From: Cristatella mucedo
Lineage: Eukaryota; Bryozoa; Phylactolaemata; Cristatellidae
Direction: 5' to 3'
DNA: 64,000 nucleotides
NCBI GenBank assembly: GCA_009760855.2
Contig: WPIO01000004.1
Coordinates: 14,277,501 to 14,341,500 of the forward strand
A program made the translations under genes and the position numbers. Each line of letters begins with the position of its first letter. Position 1 is the stretch's first letter. This document shows positions 24,258 through 33,149 of the stretch, in pieces. The notes beneath the pieces are model-generated. The model ran no database searches, was not told the DNA's origin, and saw only the letters and a list, made by a program, of their open reading frames with translations.

Positions 24258-24563
24258 ATGAACGTCTCTCGAATTCTCAGCTGTGATCAATATTGCACTC
24301 TTGATCTTGCACTCAAGATTTGCCAACAAAAAATGAAAGGTGTTGATCCTCGTATTATTAAGCACTCTCTTGACAAACTAATTCCCGACCTAGAAATTAA
24401 ATATCTCGACATCTTAGTAGAGATCTGTGACACCCGCGATAAGCGAATGGAATGTCTAGGTAAACTAATCGCAATGTTATCAGAATCCAAAAACAAGAAG
24501 AAGAAAGCCAAAGACAAAACGATGCGTCCAGATTGTAACATCGGCGTAATTAGCTTATTGTAG
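24258..24563 (+). CDS. small Polinton gene, unknown
   Basis: An intact 101-codon frame begins at an ATG directly preceded by GATATAGA, the element start motif, which fixes the start. The product is Leu/Ile-rich with a lysine-rich segment (SESKNKKKKAKDKTM), probably helical. No domain is recognised. It lies between the acidic frame and the next start-motif gene at 24,611. It is one of the few undamaged frames in the element. Confidence 0.6.
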   Translation: MNVSRILSCDQYCTLDLALKICQQKMKGVDPRIIKHSLDKLIPDLEIKYLDILVEICDTRDKRMECLGKLIAMLSESKNKKKKAKDKTMRPDCNIGVISLL

Positions 24564-24610
24564 TATTTGTTTCTCTGTGTGCATGTATTTTTTTATCATT
24601 GTATAGAAAA

Positions 24611-25129
24611 ATGGAAACCGTAACCAGTGATATCACTGATCCCAATCTCGCAACAACTGCAACAGCATTGAAAGCATATGTTGATTACCTGGTTAAGTCT
24701 AGGATGACCGCTTACGACGCTCAAACGTTTGACTCTGGTATCTCAGTAATGACTGACATTTCAGTAAGGAAATTCTACCAAGACGAATGTGAGGCTGAAG
24801 CACAAATAGTAATTACTTCCGGCATAGCAAAAGCTACTTCTGACCTAGAAACAACAGTTAGAAGCGAAGTTGATGCGCTTCTTGATATACCTGGCGAAAT
24901 CTCTGGATACACCACACGGATTGCAGGCCAACTACCAACCTTTTCCACAGTTGTTTCTGGAGTAACAGGCGCTAAGCCAGATATCTCCAGTATTGTGAAA
25001 GATGAGTGCTACGCAATTCTGCCTGACATGTCAGATGGAACGATCGCGCGCCAAAAGGCTGCTATTGCTGCACTTGCTGCTTCTTCATCTACTAGCGCAT
25101 CTGCTTTATCTACTTCAACTGCGCAGTAA
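24611..25129 (+). CDS. 172-codon Polinton gene, unknown
   Basis: The ATG at 24,611 follows TTGTATAGAAAA, a variant of the start motif, so I choose it over an upstream TTG. The frame is intact. The product (METVTSDITDPNLATTATA...) is acidic in the middle, has evenly spaced hydrophobics suggesting helices, and ends in an Ala/Ser-rich tail (SSSTSASALSTSTAQ). No family is recognised. A virion or accessory protein is possible from context only. Confidence 0.6.
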   Translation: METVTSDITDPNLATTATALKAYVDYLVKSRMTAYDAQTFDSGISVMTDISVRKFYQDECEAEAQIVITSGIAKATSDLETTVRSEVDALLDIPGEISGYTTRIAGQLPTFSTVVSGVTGAKPDISSIVKDECYAILPDMSDGTIARQKAAIAALAASSSTSASALSTSTAQ

Positions 25130-25431
25130 AAAATTCCACTTAACATAGAAAATAATTCCTATAGAAACAAGGTGCACTGATGGTTTAACTGAGACTCAAG
25201 GCCAACAATTTAGCAATTTTAAAGTTTGTGTGTTCCCGATGGGCCGGATTGGAGACAATAGAGTCTCCTTGCTTGAATCACTGCGACTAGTACTAGAATA
25301 CAAAGCATTGAGGATTCCATGCACAGAATAAAAAAATGGCGGGAATCTTCGTAAAAGTCAGAGATGGCTTAATTTTTTAAGAATTCCTGAAGGATCTCAA
25401 AATTGAAACAATTACTAACATCAGATCATAA

Positions 25432-25890
25432 TCATACTCTAAAACATAGAAACAACAAAGAAGATACAGAAAGCAATACATTCTGGACCGTTTGGAGAGT
25501 ATATTGAACCAAAGAGATATCTGCAGGAATCGCTGTACTGGCACTAGTCTGCTGTGTAAGATATTTATAAACAAAGTCAACTGAATGTAGTTTAGATATT
25601 ACTATTCCTATTAACACATCAGTTTCTATTGTTTTCTCTGGCGGATAAATATAATCTTCTGGATTGTAAGAAAAGTATGTTCCAATAATAGTATCAAATT
25701 TAAATGAAATAAATTTTAGATAGTTTGGAGAGATTATAAATCCCAAGATTATATAAACGGAAAAAAGAAGAGCCCTGCTACACCTAACATTGGAAACTAA
25801 GAATTCCTTTACATACTGTAGGGACACACTTATTTCAAAACTCTTATTGCCAAGTGGTTTGGCTGTAACAATTTTTACTGTATAACTTAA
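25432..25890 (-). CDS. unknown minus-strand open frame
   Basis: An open frame of more than 130 codons without a clear ATG (a GTG lies at 25,827) follows fibre-like gene B in another frame. It contains a hydrophobic run near ALLFSVYIILGFIISP and later TFYLxQQTSA-like text. It may be the continuation of the preceding minus-strand gene after a frameshift, or a separate membrane-associated protein. No family is recognised. Confidence 0.35.
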   Translation of the reverse strand, partial: LSYTVKIVTAKPLGNKSFEISVSLQYVKEFLVSNVRCSRALLFSVYIILGFIISPNYLKFISFKFDTIIGTYFSYNPEDYIYPPEKTIETDVLIGIVISKLHSVDFVYKYLTQQTSASTAIPADISLVQYTLQTVQNVLLSVSSLLFLCFRV

Positions 25891-26449
25891 AAAAGAGATT
25901 AATATTATATATTTTGCCTTCTTCTGCGCCTAGGATAGTTGAGACGGTTATTTCAATCCTGTCATAAGTAGGATTTTGCAGACTTACATCTACTTTCCTG
26001 GAAAGAGATTTATCATCTGTTTTTACAACATTACTTACTCTTGCTAGTGAGAGGATGCCGTACAGAGCTGGAGAAGTAGAGGTTAAAAATCTACTTGAAA
26101 TGGAAGCTTTCGTGTAAACCCCGCCCGCAACATTTCTAGAAACAAGAAATCGATTTACTTTTAAATTTTAGTTTATCGATGCGCCACCACTTCCAACGGT
26201 ATCAATATACTCCATTGTTGATATGTCAGTGCCATTTGCTGGACTTTGCACTCCGACATATTTTTTAGAGTTTGCAGATACATCTCCTCTTACTATTAAA
26301 TCGGAATCTTTCATCAGGAAATTGCAATCAGAATTTTCTTTAAAAACACCTTTTTTGGAATCAGCACGCATTCCATGATTTAAGATTTTATTACCTGCGA
26401 AATCTAGTGTTCCTTGCATGCCCAAGATCATTTGCGTTAACATATTCAA
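25850..26449 (-). pseudogene. fibre-like protein B, in-frame stop
   Basis: The first 93 codons hold the fibre-repeat pattern (MQGTLDFAGNKILNHGM, later SPANGTDISTMEYIDT). An in-frame TAA at 26,168 is followed by about 105 more open codons in the same frame, a Val/Ser-rich, beta-looking stretch that would be a distal head domain. The repeat pattern, G.LDm.gNkI.nl..P.....A..K.YVD, is that of trimeric tail-fibre shafts in phages and of similar proteins in invertebrate elements. Receptor binding is inferred only from that resemblance. Confidence 0.6.
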
Positions 26450-26455
26450 CCAAGA

Positions 26456-27288
26456 GTTATATAAACTATAATATTAATTTTGTTGCCATAGTAACCAGGC
26501 GTTGTATAGAAAGTAATGCTATCTATATGCTTTTTATTAGTGTCTAATGTGCAACAACCAAACACTGCGTCATTTGTTTCTGTGTAAAAGCTAGAGCTTA
26601 AGAGCTGGATTTGTGCAGTAGCTGTGCTATTACCTAGATAATATATTGCTGCTACAACAAATAACCCTTGTGGAACAGAAACGATGCCTAAAGTGTTCGT
26701 CCACTTTCTAGTATCACCATTGGATATTCCATTAAAACCAACAGTAACTATGATATCATCTATTACTAATTTTAGCTATCTGTATCTAACTCCATCATTA
26801 TCATCAACCGGGTCAGTTAAAATTTTGATCGAGTTTCCTCTCATGCCCAGATTCCCAGTGATAGCTCCACCAGTTGTTCTAACAAAGTTGCTATCTAAGT
26901 AACTTCTATTTGGAACATCGTTATCAGAATAAGGAGGACTACTAACATTAATCAAACAATTAACAGTTAAAGTTCCTGTAACTTCTCCACCAGTTAATGG
27001 TAACTTTGTATCTGCATAGTCCTTCGTTGCCGCATCACTTGGATTCACAGGATTAGCAACTCGATAATAATTCATATCAAGGTCGCCATCTGCCGTAGTT
27101 CCTCTAGAAAGTTTAGTGACACATTTTGTATCAATGTACTTTCTATTCACTTCATCACCAAGATCAACAGGATCACCTACATTTTTTATTAGGTTTCCAT
27201 TCATGTTCAAGTTACCAGAAAGAATATCACCCGTCTTTCTAATATAGTTCTTCGTCCTGGCCTCCTTACGCCTGTAGCCCAGTGACAT
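26456..27288 (-). pseudogene. fibre-like protein A, one in-frame stop
   Basis: The ATG at 27,288 directly follows TATATAGAAA (minus strand), the element start motif. The first 170 codons contain about four shaft repeats, for example GDILSGNLNMNGNLIKNVGD and GEVTGTLTVNCLINVSSPP, each ending in K.Y.D or similar. An in-frame TAG at 26,776 is followed by about 106 open codons in frame, a compact beta-rich segment ending before 26,456, probably the head. Full length would be about 277 residues. It is arranged head to tail with fibre-like gene B. Confidence 0.72.
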
Positions 27289-27291
27289 TTT

Positions 27292-27675
27292 CTATATAAA
27301 GTTAATCATAAACTCAATATAGCTTACTAACTTATCAAATACAAGATTATTGATCCCATATCTGCAGCTTCCATCGATCCCAATAATCATCATCAAAGTC
27401 CCAGTAACCCTATAAGTGCTATCGCTAGTCAATTCCACAACAACTCCAGTTTTACCATTGCTCCACATCACATTGGAGACAAAGGCGCAGTTTGCAACAC
27501 TCCCAGGAATAAATGTTGGGATATGAGTTGCATACCCTACTTTGTTGCCTTTTGCATCAACTACTTGTATATCAGCAGGAGTAACTTGAACAGACGAGGA
27601 TTCTGTGTCTTTGCCGTTAATTCGAGTTTCAAAGTTTCTAAGTTCCAGCAAAATAGCAAAACCGGTTATTTTCAT
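27292..27675 (-). CDS. 127-codon unknown protein of the fibre cluster
   Basis: An intact frame from an ATG at 27,675 (MKITGFAILLELRNFETRI...). It is rich in Val/Thr/Gly with alternating hydrophobics, consistent with a beta-sandwich such as a fibre head or a capsid decoration protein. It ends four bases before the start of fibre-like gene A on the same strand, inside its promoter motif. No family is recognised. Confidence 0.5.
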   Translation of the reverse strand: MKITGFAILLELRNFETRINGKDTESSSVQVTPADIQVVDAKGNKVGYATHIPTFIPGSVANCAFVSNVMWSNGKTGVVVELTSDSTYRVTGTLMMIIGIDGSCRYGINNLVFDKLVSYIEFMINFI

Positions 27676-27693
27676 GTACTGAATGTTGCACTA

Positions 27694-27812
27694 CTGCTTA
27701 GCAATATTAACGTATTGTTTGGAAATCAAATCACGATCTTGCAGATTAGTAATCCTAGTGTTACCTAAATCAAGATTTCCCTTGGAAACACCAGCAAAAT
27801 ATTGCGACATTG
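27694..27812 (-). pseudogene. short fibre-repeat fragment
   Basis: A 39-codon frame (MSQYFAGVSKGNLDLGNTRI...) carries one fibre repeat and ends in YVNIAKQ. It is cut off upstream by the SINE at 27,830 and is probably a remnant of another fibre gene. Confidence 0.5.
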
Positions 27813-27829
27813 ACCTTAAAGTCCATAAT

Positions 27830-28100
27830 TGATTAATTTGTAAGGCCTCGCAGAATTAAAACCAGTTCCATCTGCAGAATAAATAAATAAATTAATTAAT
27901 CCTAGCTGATTAAACAGCCTCTTTTTGTATAGAGACAGAAGAGCCTTTATGGCTATCACCACCGCTTGCAGTGGCGATAAAGAATCGCCCACCGCAGGAA
28001 TCGAACCCACGACCTCGGGACCAAGGTCAAGAAATCAACCGCCTTACCTAGTGTGCCATCACGGCTCACTGACCAGATATCCCTTTGATATTTGTACAAC
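27830..28100 (-). mobile_element. tRNA-derived SINE, second family
   Basis: On the minus strand, GTGAGCCGTGATGGCACAC and GGTAAGGCGGTTG form the tRNA-like head and GGTTCGATTCCTGC is a good B box (about 27,985-28,000). CGCCACTGCAAGCGGTGGTG follows. The copy at 49,845 shares AGGTCGTGGGTTTGAGTCCTGCGGTGGG. It was inserted into the fibre cluster after the Polinton. Confidence 0.75.
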
Positions 28101-28154
28101 CGAGTTGCATGCTCATTATAGCTCAAGTCTTAGGCAATAAATAACTATTATTTC

Positions 28155-28340
28155 CTACAGAGTGAAAGACTGGGATGCTTTTGATAGCACCTGGCCTCCG
28201 AAGTCAGTACTAACAGCATGCGACAGATTAATGGCATCTGTATCTGATACAGCGTAGGGGAGGGGCAAATGCTGTAATCTTGTTGTAAATGCAATCCAAA
28301 TCTGAATATAGCATCCATAGATTTTTGTAATTAATTCCAT
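28155..28340 (-). CDS. 61-codon divergent gene, unknown
   Basis: An ATG at 28,340 lies directly on the minus-strand side of the palindrome TCTATATAGA, whose other side is the ATG of the gene at 28,351. The frame runs 61 codons (MELITKIYGCYIQIWIAFTT...) to a TAG at 28,155, close to the SINE. It may be truncated by that insertion. No family is recognised. The start is chosen because of the shared divergent promoter. Confidence 0.45.
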   Translation of the reverse strand: MELITKIYGCYIQIWIAFTTRLQHLPLPYAVSDTDAINLSHAVSTDFGGQVLSKASQSFTL

Positions 28341-28353
28341 TCTATATAGAATG
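28338..28353. promoter_or_regulatory. divergent start motif, palindrome TCTATATAGA
   Basis: CAT-TCTATATAGA-ATG: a 10 bp perfect palindrome is the whole spacer between two opposite start codons. The same arrangement recurs at 43,510-43,525. It probably serves as TATA-like promoter and start site for both genes. Confidence 0.7.
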
Positions 28354-28704
28354 GGATTGAATATTAGCAAACAGAAGTTAAGCAGATTGATGACTGGTAA
28401 AAGAATCAGAGTGAAATTTGAAGATATTTGTGTTGTAACTGAGATTGAGTTTAATAAGGCAGCGTTGAATAAACTTAAGAAAGGTTTAGAAACAGGAACA
28501 GGTACTACAATCCAACTGAGTAAATTTGGTGAAATTATAGATGAATTAAAGGAAGGTTTTCGTACTACTAAAGATATTGTGTCGGGAGCTAATATTGGAG
28601 CAGAAGTTATTTCCAAGAGTGTTATCAAACTTTCACCAAAATTAGTAGCAAGGTTATCATTGTCTGCATCGAATGAAATTGCAGGCATAATATCAAAAGT
28701 CTAA
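28351..28704 (+). CDS. 117-codon Polinton protein, unknown family
   Basis: An intact frame whose ATG directly follows TCTATATAGA. It begins MGLNISKQKLSRLMTGKRIRVKFED and has a basic N-terminal half with the pattern ISK.....L..GK.IRVK, then GLETGTGTTIQLS, and a helical C-terminal half. Proteins with this KG..V.LK ... GTG..I.LS layout recur in invertebrate Polinton-type elements from memory, but I cannot assign a function; a virion core protein would be a guess. Confidence 0.6.
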   Translation: MGLNISKQKLSRLMTGKRIRVKFEDICVVTEIEFNKAALNKLKKGLETGTGTTIQLSKFGEIIDELKEGFRTTKDIVSGANIGAEVISKSVIKLSPKLVARLSLSASNEIAGIISKV

Positions 28705-28714
28705 GGGTCCTTGA

Positions 28715-29023
28715 AAGTAATTGGCTGTCACCAAAGTTTTCGGCGTATTTTTGAGTGGAGTTACTGGAATTGTCGATCTAAGATTGTTTATCAAGGAAAT
28801 AGCTGCTGATATTGCTTCTGGAAAATATGGGCACACTTCGAGGAAAACTATTCCTCAAAAGATTGAGGGATTGCAGAAAATAATTTCAAGTTTGGGAATG
28901 GGATTTTATATCAATGAAATATTGATTGAAGCAGAAAAAACAATTCCAACTGGTATGAAAATCCGTCGCAGATCCTTAGTAGTGTATTTAGTGAGGAGAT
29001 TTCTTGGGATGCTACAGCTCTAG
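28715..29023 (+). CDS. about 100-codon unknown frame
   Basis: Open without a near ATG at the front, following the gene at 28,351 by about 10 bases. It contains VTKVFGVFLSGVTGIVDLRLF and basic stretches. It could be the remainder of the upstream gene after a frameshift or a small separate gene. No family is recognised. Confidence 0.35.
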
Positions 29024-29037
29024 ATCCAAAATCTTAG

Positions 29038-29460
29038 TCAAAGAATTTCCTTGAAGTAAGGGGCGGATTGTTGCCTCCGATTCCTGCGATTGTAGCAACT
29101 ATAGCTTCGATTATTTGAGCTGTTGTAACTGGTGTTTAAATAGCTGTGACAGTGGCAGGTTTTACCAAAAAAATAGACGATATCACAATGTTTACTGCTA
29201 AAGCTCCACCATTTGAAACACATGAGCAGAGACTATCTGCATTGGAGTTACAAGATTCTAGATTAAAGAATGCCATTCCAGATTTGAAAGCAAAATTGGA
29301 GATTCTTCAGAAAGGGATAGATATTGATATGTCGCAATAGGTTGATGTAAAAGACTTAAGAGGACGTTTGGCCTATATAAACAAAGGTAAGCAGCTTGTT
29401 AAAGTTTCAGGAGTTGATTATAGTCTAGAGTTGAAAGAAGCAATAAAAGAGTAGAACAGT
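29038..29460 (+). pseudogene. hydrophobic/coiled-coil virion-like frame
   Basis: A broken plus-strand frame with two early stops. It starts with a Gly-Gly plus hydrophobic stretch (GGLLPPIPAIVATIASII), then KKIDDITMFTAKAPPFETH and a Leu/Glu/Lys heptad-like region to about 29,340, continuing weakly to 29,460. A short membrane-active segment followed by a coiled coil would fit a minor virion protein. This is speculation from composition and place. Confidence 0.35.
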
Positions 29461-29649
29461 CAGCGATTGGTAGAAAGACTTGTGACTAAAAATCAGAAAG
29501 CGCCACATTGCTGGCAAAATTGTATGCTGAAGGCAAATCACAGAAAGAGATACATCGAGAAGTTTTGCAATTGAGAGACGAGTTGAAGCGCAGCGCAGGT
29601 GTAAGAATTGACAATCTGTATATCTTACTAGTTTGCTATCATCTGTAAG

Positions 29650-30160
29650 ACAGTAAGTAAAATTAAGTCGCGCAAATTGTAAATGTAAGCGAAATGATTC
29701 TAGGTCTCGCGCTTCTGCTGCTGCAACAGGATCAATAAAACAACCAAGAGGATATTTATGGTTGTCAATTTTAATATATGATTCCCATTTCTGCGCCCCT
29801 CGATTGAAAGAAACGCCGATAAACTTTTATGTGTTGTTGCACTTTCTCACCACATTTCTCATGTTCTCCAAATGCATTGCTTCTTGCAAATTACATATTC
29901 TATTATTTAAATTTATCATTGCCCATATGATCCAACTCAAACACGGGATTATTTCCACTAACAATCAACCACGTGACGCGATGTGCCTGATAAGTCTTGC
30001 CATTGATTTTTAAAACTAGATAAACATTAAAATTAATTGTACCCGCTTCTTCTCCAGCTCTTGCGCTACCACGATTTACTTTCCACAAAAATTTCCCAGT
30101 ATTAGGATCATAATCAAGCAATTCCATTACTCTCTTGCGAAATGCTGTAACTTCGCTCAT
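29650..30160 (-). pseudogene. HNH-AP2 homing-endonuclease-like gene, broken
   Basis: The ATG at 30,160 follows CTATATAAGAGAAA, a start-motif variant. The first 85 codons show the HNH layout of phage endonucleases: DPNTGKFLWKVNRGSARAGE, then AHRVTWLIVSGNNPVFELDH. A frameshift at about 29,905 moves on to LQEAMHLENMRNVV and, after one stop, a DNA-binding AP2 domain (KFIGVSFNRGAQKWESYI). Such HNH-AP2 proteins are typically mobile endonucleases of phages and large DNA viruses. It is now dead. Confidence 0.8.
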
Positions 30161-30191
30161 TTTCTCTTATATAGCAGTTTTGTCTGTTAAA

Positions 30192-30434
30192 TCAATCATC
30201 TGTGCATCTAACTAATCTGTTATCTTTAGTCAAAGTATATTTATAGTTTAGTGAATCAGTTTCACGAAGCAAATAAAGTATTAGGTCTCTATCGTAAGCA
30301 AGTCCTGCTTCCTTCTCAGTATCAAAGTAATGCCCATATGCACACCATTTTTCCCTATCTTTGTCGAAAGTTGCGCCGTTGTATTTTCTAACTTTCAAGA
30401 ACAAATCATCAAGACATAATTCAATATCGCCCAT
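30192..30434 (-). CDS. AP2-domain protein
   Basis: From an ATG at 30,434 the frame is open for about 80 codons and consists of an AP2-type DNA-binding domain: YNGATFDKDREKWCAYGHYF, DTEKEAGLAYDRD, ending in LVRCTDD. The end of the HNH-AP2 gene downstream has the same closing text (LVRYTD), so the two are paralogues or one is a truncated duplicate lacking the HNH half. It may be a remnant rather than a separate regulator. Confidence 0.65.
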   Translation of the reverse strand: MGDIELCLDDLFLKVRKYNGATFDKDREKWCAYGHYFDTEKEAGLAYDRDLILYLLRETDSLNYKYTLTKDNRLVRCTDD

Positions 30435-30839
30435 TTCCCCAATACACAAAACTTTTTTGGACCGCTAAATTAAAAATTCAAAGTAGTACAGAGAATGTCG
30501 TCGTACCAGAAATGTTTTTAAGCCTCTCTGAGCACCAGAAAACGAGATAAAACAGAGTAAAGAACCAATTTCCCCGAGATTTACAAAGGATGCTTTGTAT
30601 GGTTCTGATGTCATTCTTGTCACCAAAACTCAACTTTCTAGGATTGAAAATCATAGGATTTCTAACTCGTGTTTAATTCTGCGTTTTAGTGCAACCCAGC
30701 TGAAAGCAACGCACAGAGTAGGAGGACGTTTTCTTGAAACAATTGCAACTTAAATCTTTGGCGGACGCGAGCAACATCTGTGCTCGCCTGCTGGAAATCC
30801 TGGAGAATTTTTACAAGACGGAAGCTTTAAAAAAACAGG
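30435..30839. other. no clear gene
   Basis: Degraded sequence between the AP2 gene and the phospholipase-like gene. The frame of the latter can be traced back a little (about 30,700) but is interrupted by stops. Confidence 0.4.
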
Positions 30840-31254
30840 AAATTAATCATTTGTCGGACCTTTCACAAAATTCAGGGAACGCTTGGACCAGGGTAACACT
30901 AGCGTGAATGTTCTGGACAAAGCAGCACTCAATCATGATTACATCTATGGACAAACGTCTTCTGATCTTGAGCCAAAAAGAACACAAATAAGAAACATAC
31001 CTGACCTTGTTCTAGCTGAAGCAGCTGCTAGGATTTCATTAGATCCTAGGCAGCCTGATTATGTTCGCAATGATGCTAAAACTGTAGCTGCGATAATGAG
31101 TGCGAAAGCACAACTTGGCTTTGACCTAACTGATACGTTTGCTAGTGATTTCCTGAAAGACAAAGTGTCTAATCCTGCAAGCCTCACAAAAATTAAGAAC
31201 TATTCTAAAAACTTAATTAATAGAACGCTTGACATTACTCGCCTTAAAAAATAA
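30840..31254 (+). pseudogene. phospholipase A2-like protein, N-terminus damaged
   Basis: The frame reads FVGPFTKFRERLDQGN and then ALNHDYIY, the Ca-binding GP.t loop and the HDxxY catalytic pattern of the phospholipase A2-like proteins found in parvovirus capsids and in Polintons. A stop (TAA at about 30,843) lies just before the domain. After the core the frame continues 70 codons with a basic, Leu/Ile-rich end (NLINRTLDITRLKK). Role by analogy: membrane breach during entry. Confidence 0.72.
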
Positions 31255-31502
31255 CTCACGCACCCAATGTTTTTGTTTATTTGTTTTGTTTGTTTTCGCA
31301 TAACCAGTCTAAAACTCAGGTGGATCAAACACTTCACGCTCTGTGCTCACAGATTTGTACAGCTTTACCTGCTCAAGTTTAAGTCTGAGATTCAATCTTG
31401 GAACTCCTTGGTAATACTCTTTCGACACAACTTCCATCAAAAAGCCCAGTAACACAAAAATTATTTCCAAGCTTTTGAATTAATTCTGCAGGATTTGAAA
31501 AT

Positions 31503-31790
31503 TTAACGATTTATTTGGCGATTCTTATCATTAAAGAACAGCGTTTGCTTTTTCACAAAATCAATGCGCGCACCAACTGTTGCCCTTGGACTAAAATCAA
31601 CTGACGCAAGTTCTAATCCAGTGCTAGCGTGATTTAAAATTTCCTGAATCATTAGAAGAATTTCTTGAGTAAGGTAAATGTATGCATTGTAATAAGGCTT
31701 AGAGTCTTTTGAAATCTTCTCCTCAATGTGTACACGCGCTGGCTTTCCCTTGGGAAAGTCAATGACATTAGATTCAGAAGAACGAGGCAT
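31503..31790 (-). CDS. 95-codon unknown protein
   Basis: Intact minus-strand frame from an ATG (MPRSSESNVIDFPKGKPAR...) ending in a basic tail. It lies immediately downstream of the truncated protease on the same strand, with about 20 bases between. No domain is recognised. It may have gained its position when the protease lost its C-terminal half. Confidence 0.5.
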   Translation of the reverse strand: MPRSSESNVIDFPKGKPARVHIEEKISKDSKPYYNAYIYLTQEILLMIQEILNHASTGLELASVDFSPRATVGARIDFVKKQTLFFNDKNRQINR

Positions 31791-31810
31791 CTTGATCCAC
31801 AGTTAGTTTC

Positions 31811-32053
31811 TTAGTAATCTTGCAGTTGAAATGTTGAAAAACTGGGCACAACGCCAAAATTTTCAACAACTTCGGGCATTGGAGGAGCACCAAATGAGTC
31901 AAAATAGTAGCAATTTGTCCCTTGTTTGCAGCAAGCTATCCAATAAAAAATTGCACGATCGTTTCCACCAGTATTGCAAATGAAGCATTCTTTTACTTTA
32001 GGCTTCATTAGCTGCAGCTCATCTCTTGCAAACACACCTCGGAAATTTGGCAT
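31811..32053 (-). pseudogene. adenain-like cysteine protease, truncated
   Basis: The text MPNFRGVFARDEL at the start and YYFDSFGAPPMPEVVENFG later is typical of adenovirus-type maturation proteases in Polintons. In the family the motif between them is G.HWV with a catalytic His; here it reads FYWIACC, so His is replaced by Tyr. The frame stops after STFQLQDY, before the Cys nucleophile would occur. With two of three catalytic positions lost it is non-functional. It would have cleaved capsid precursor proteins. Confidence 0.85.
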
Positions 32054-32090
32054 CTTCAACTTTTGACGTAATAAAGTAGTTCAGTGTCAA

Positions 32091-32440
32091 TTAATGCGGA
32101 TGATTTATTTTTTCTAGTTCAATGAGAGCTTCATCGAGATCCTGCAGTAATTCTTCTTTGCTCTTTTTTACTTCACTTCCCCTAAGTTTTCCATGTGTTA
32201 GGGCTCCCTGTCCTCGCAGTTTTCCATGAGTTAATACTCCTTGCCCATTTGGTTTACCGTGAGTTAATGCACCTTCACCCGTTTGGTGCAGAGGAACAAA
32301 ATTGGATTTCTTATGCTCACAAATCATGCAAACAGCTTTTAGAATGCCGCTAATTCCCTTTGGACCTTGGATCTCACTGTACTCTTCATGAAGATTGTCC
32401 GTGTGCTTTTTTCACTCCAAGCAGTTAATTTTTCCTTCAA
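32091..32440 (-). pseudogene. small protein with LTHGK repeats, start lost
   Basis: The frame contains CMICEHKKSNFVP and three near-identical GxGxLTHGKxxG units, then an acidic helical end (LLQDLDEALIELEKIN). It can be followed upstream, through one stop, to the edge of the motif TCTATATAGA at 32,443, where an ATT stands where an ATG would be expected. Thus it was probably divergent from the ATPase gene. The function of the repeat is unknown. Confidence 0.5.
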
Positions 32441-32452
32441 TCTCTATATAGA
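32441..32452. promoter_or_regulatory. start motif CTCTATATAGA before the ATPase
   Basis: TCTATATAGA is immediately followed by the ATPase ATG at 32,453. The opposite side leads into the LTHGK-repeat frame, so this is likely a third divergent promoter with a damaged left start codon. Confidence 0.65.
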
Positions 32453-33131
32453 ATGTCACTAAAAGTTAGAGCATTTGATTTTGATCAAGATTTGGAAACT
32501 GGCCATAAAGAGCCTTTACCAAAAGTTCCGATTCGCGCTTTGGTGCTAGGTCCAAGTGGATCAGGTAAAAAAACAGTTGGTAATGAACTGGATTTTCTAA
32601 GGCATGCTAAACTATGATACTTGAAAAGTAGTTGCTTTCAGTTTAGATCAAAAGCTGTACAAAGGTTTAATGTCAATGACGGAGAAAAAGCAAAGGGCGC
32701 TTATGTGTGGGTTGATGGCGTAGAGAAAATGCCACAAGTTGATTCTTACACAGGTAAAAAGAATGTTGTGCTTGATGATCTAATGACTGAAGATCAGACA
32801 AAAATTCTAGATTACTTTACAAGAGGAAGACACAAAGGATTAAACACATTTTCCCTTGCGCAAGGTTTAACTAACATTCCTAGGAGAGAAATCTGAAATA
32901 GCATAAACATGAGAGTCATCTTCAAACAAAATGCAACAGATACTGAATATAGTCGTAATGAAGAGATATTGATCGAAGACAATGTCGAGAATGGGTTAGC
33001 AACTGCACAAGAAAACAATACAACGATACGGCTATTGTGTCATTGATATTACAAAAGCTGAATCTGAAGGTAAATTTTTGTCTGTAAATGATGCTGGCAG
33101 ACAGCTGATAACGGTTTTTAATGAAAAGTAA
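32453..33131 (+). pseudogene. A32-type packaging ATPase, broken
   Basis: It would drive DNA into the capsid. Walker A is GPSGSGKKT (about 32,549-32,575) and Walker B VVLDDLM (about 32,764-32,784). YFTRGRHKGLNTFSLAQG and NIPRREI follow, as in A32/FtsK-HerA ATPases of Polintons. In-frame stops lie at 32,615 and 32,894, and a frameshift near 33,025 leads into a C-terminal segment with YGYCVIDITKAESEG ending at 33,131. The total length of about 225 residues fits the family. The start is fixed by the motif directly before it. Confidence 0.9.
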
Positions 33132-33149
33132 AACAATAGATATAGGACG

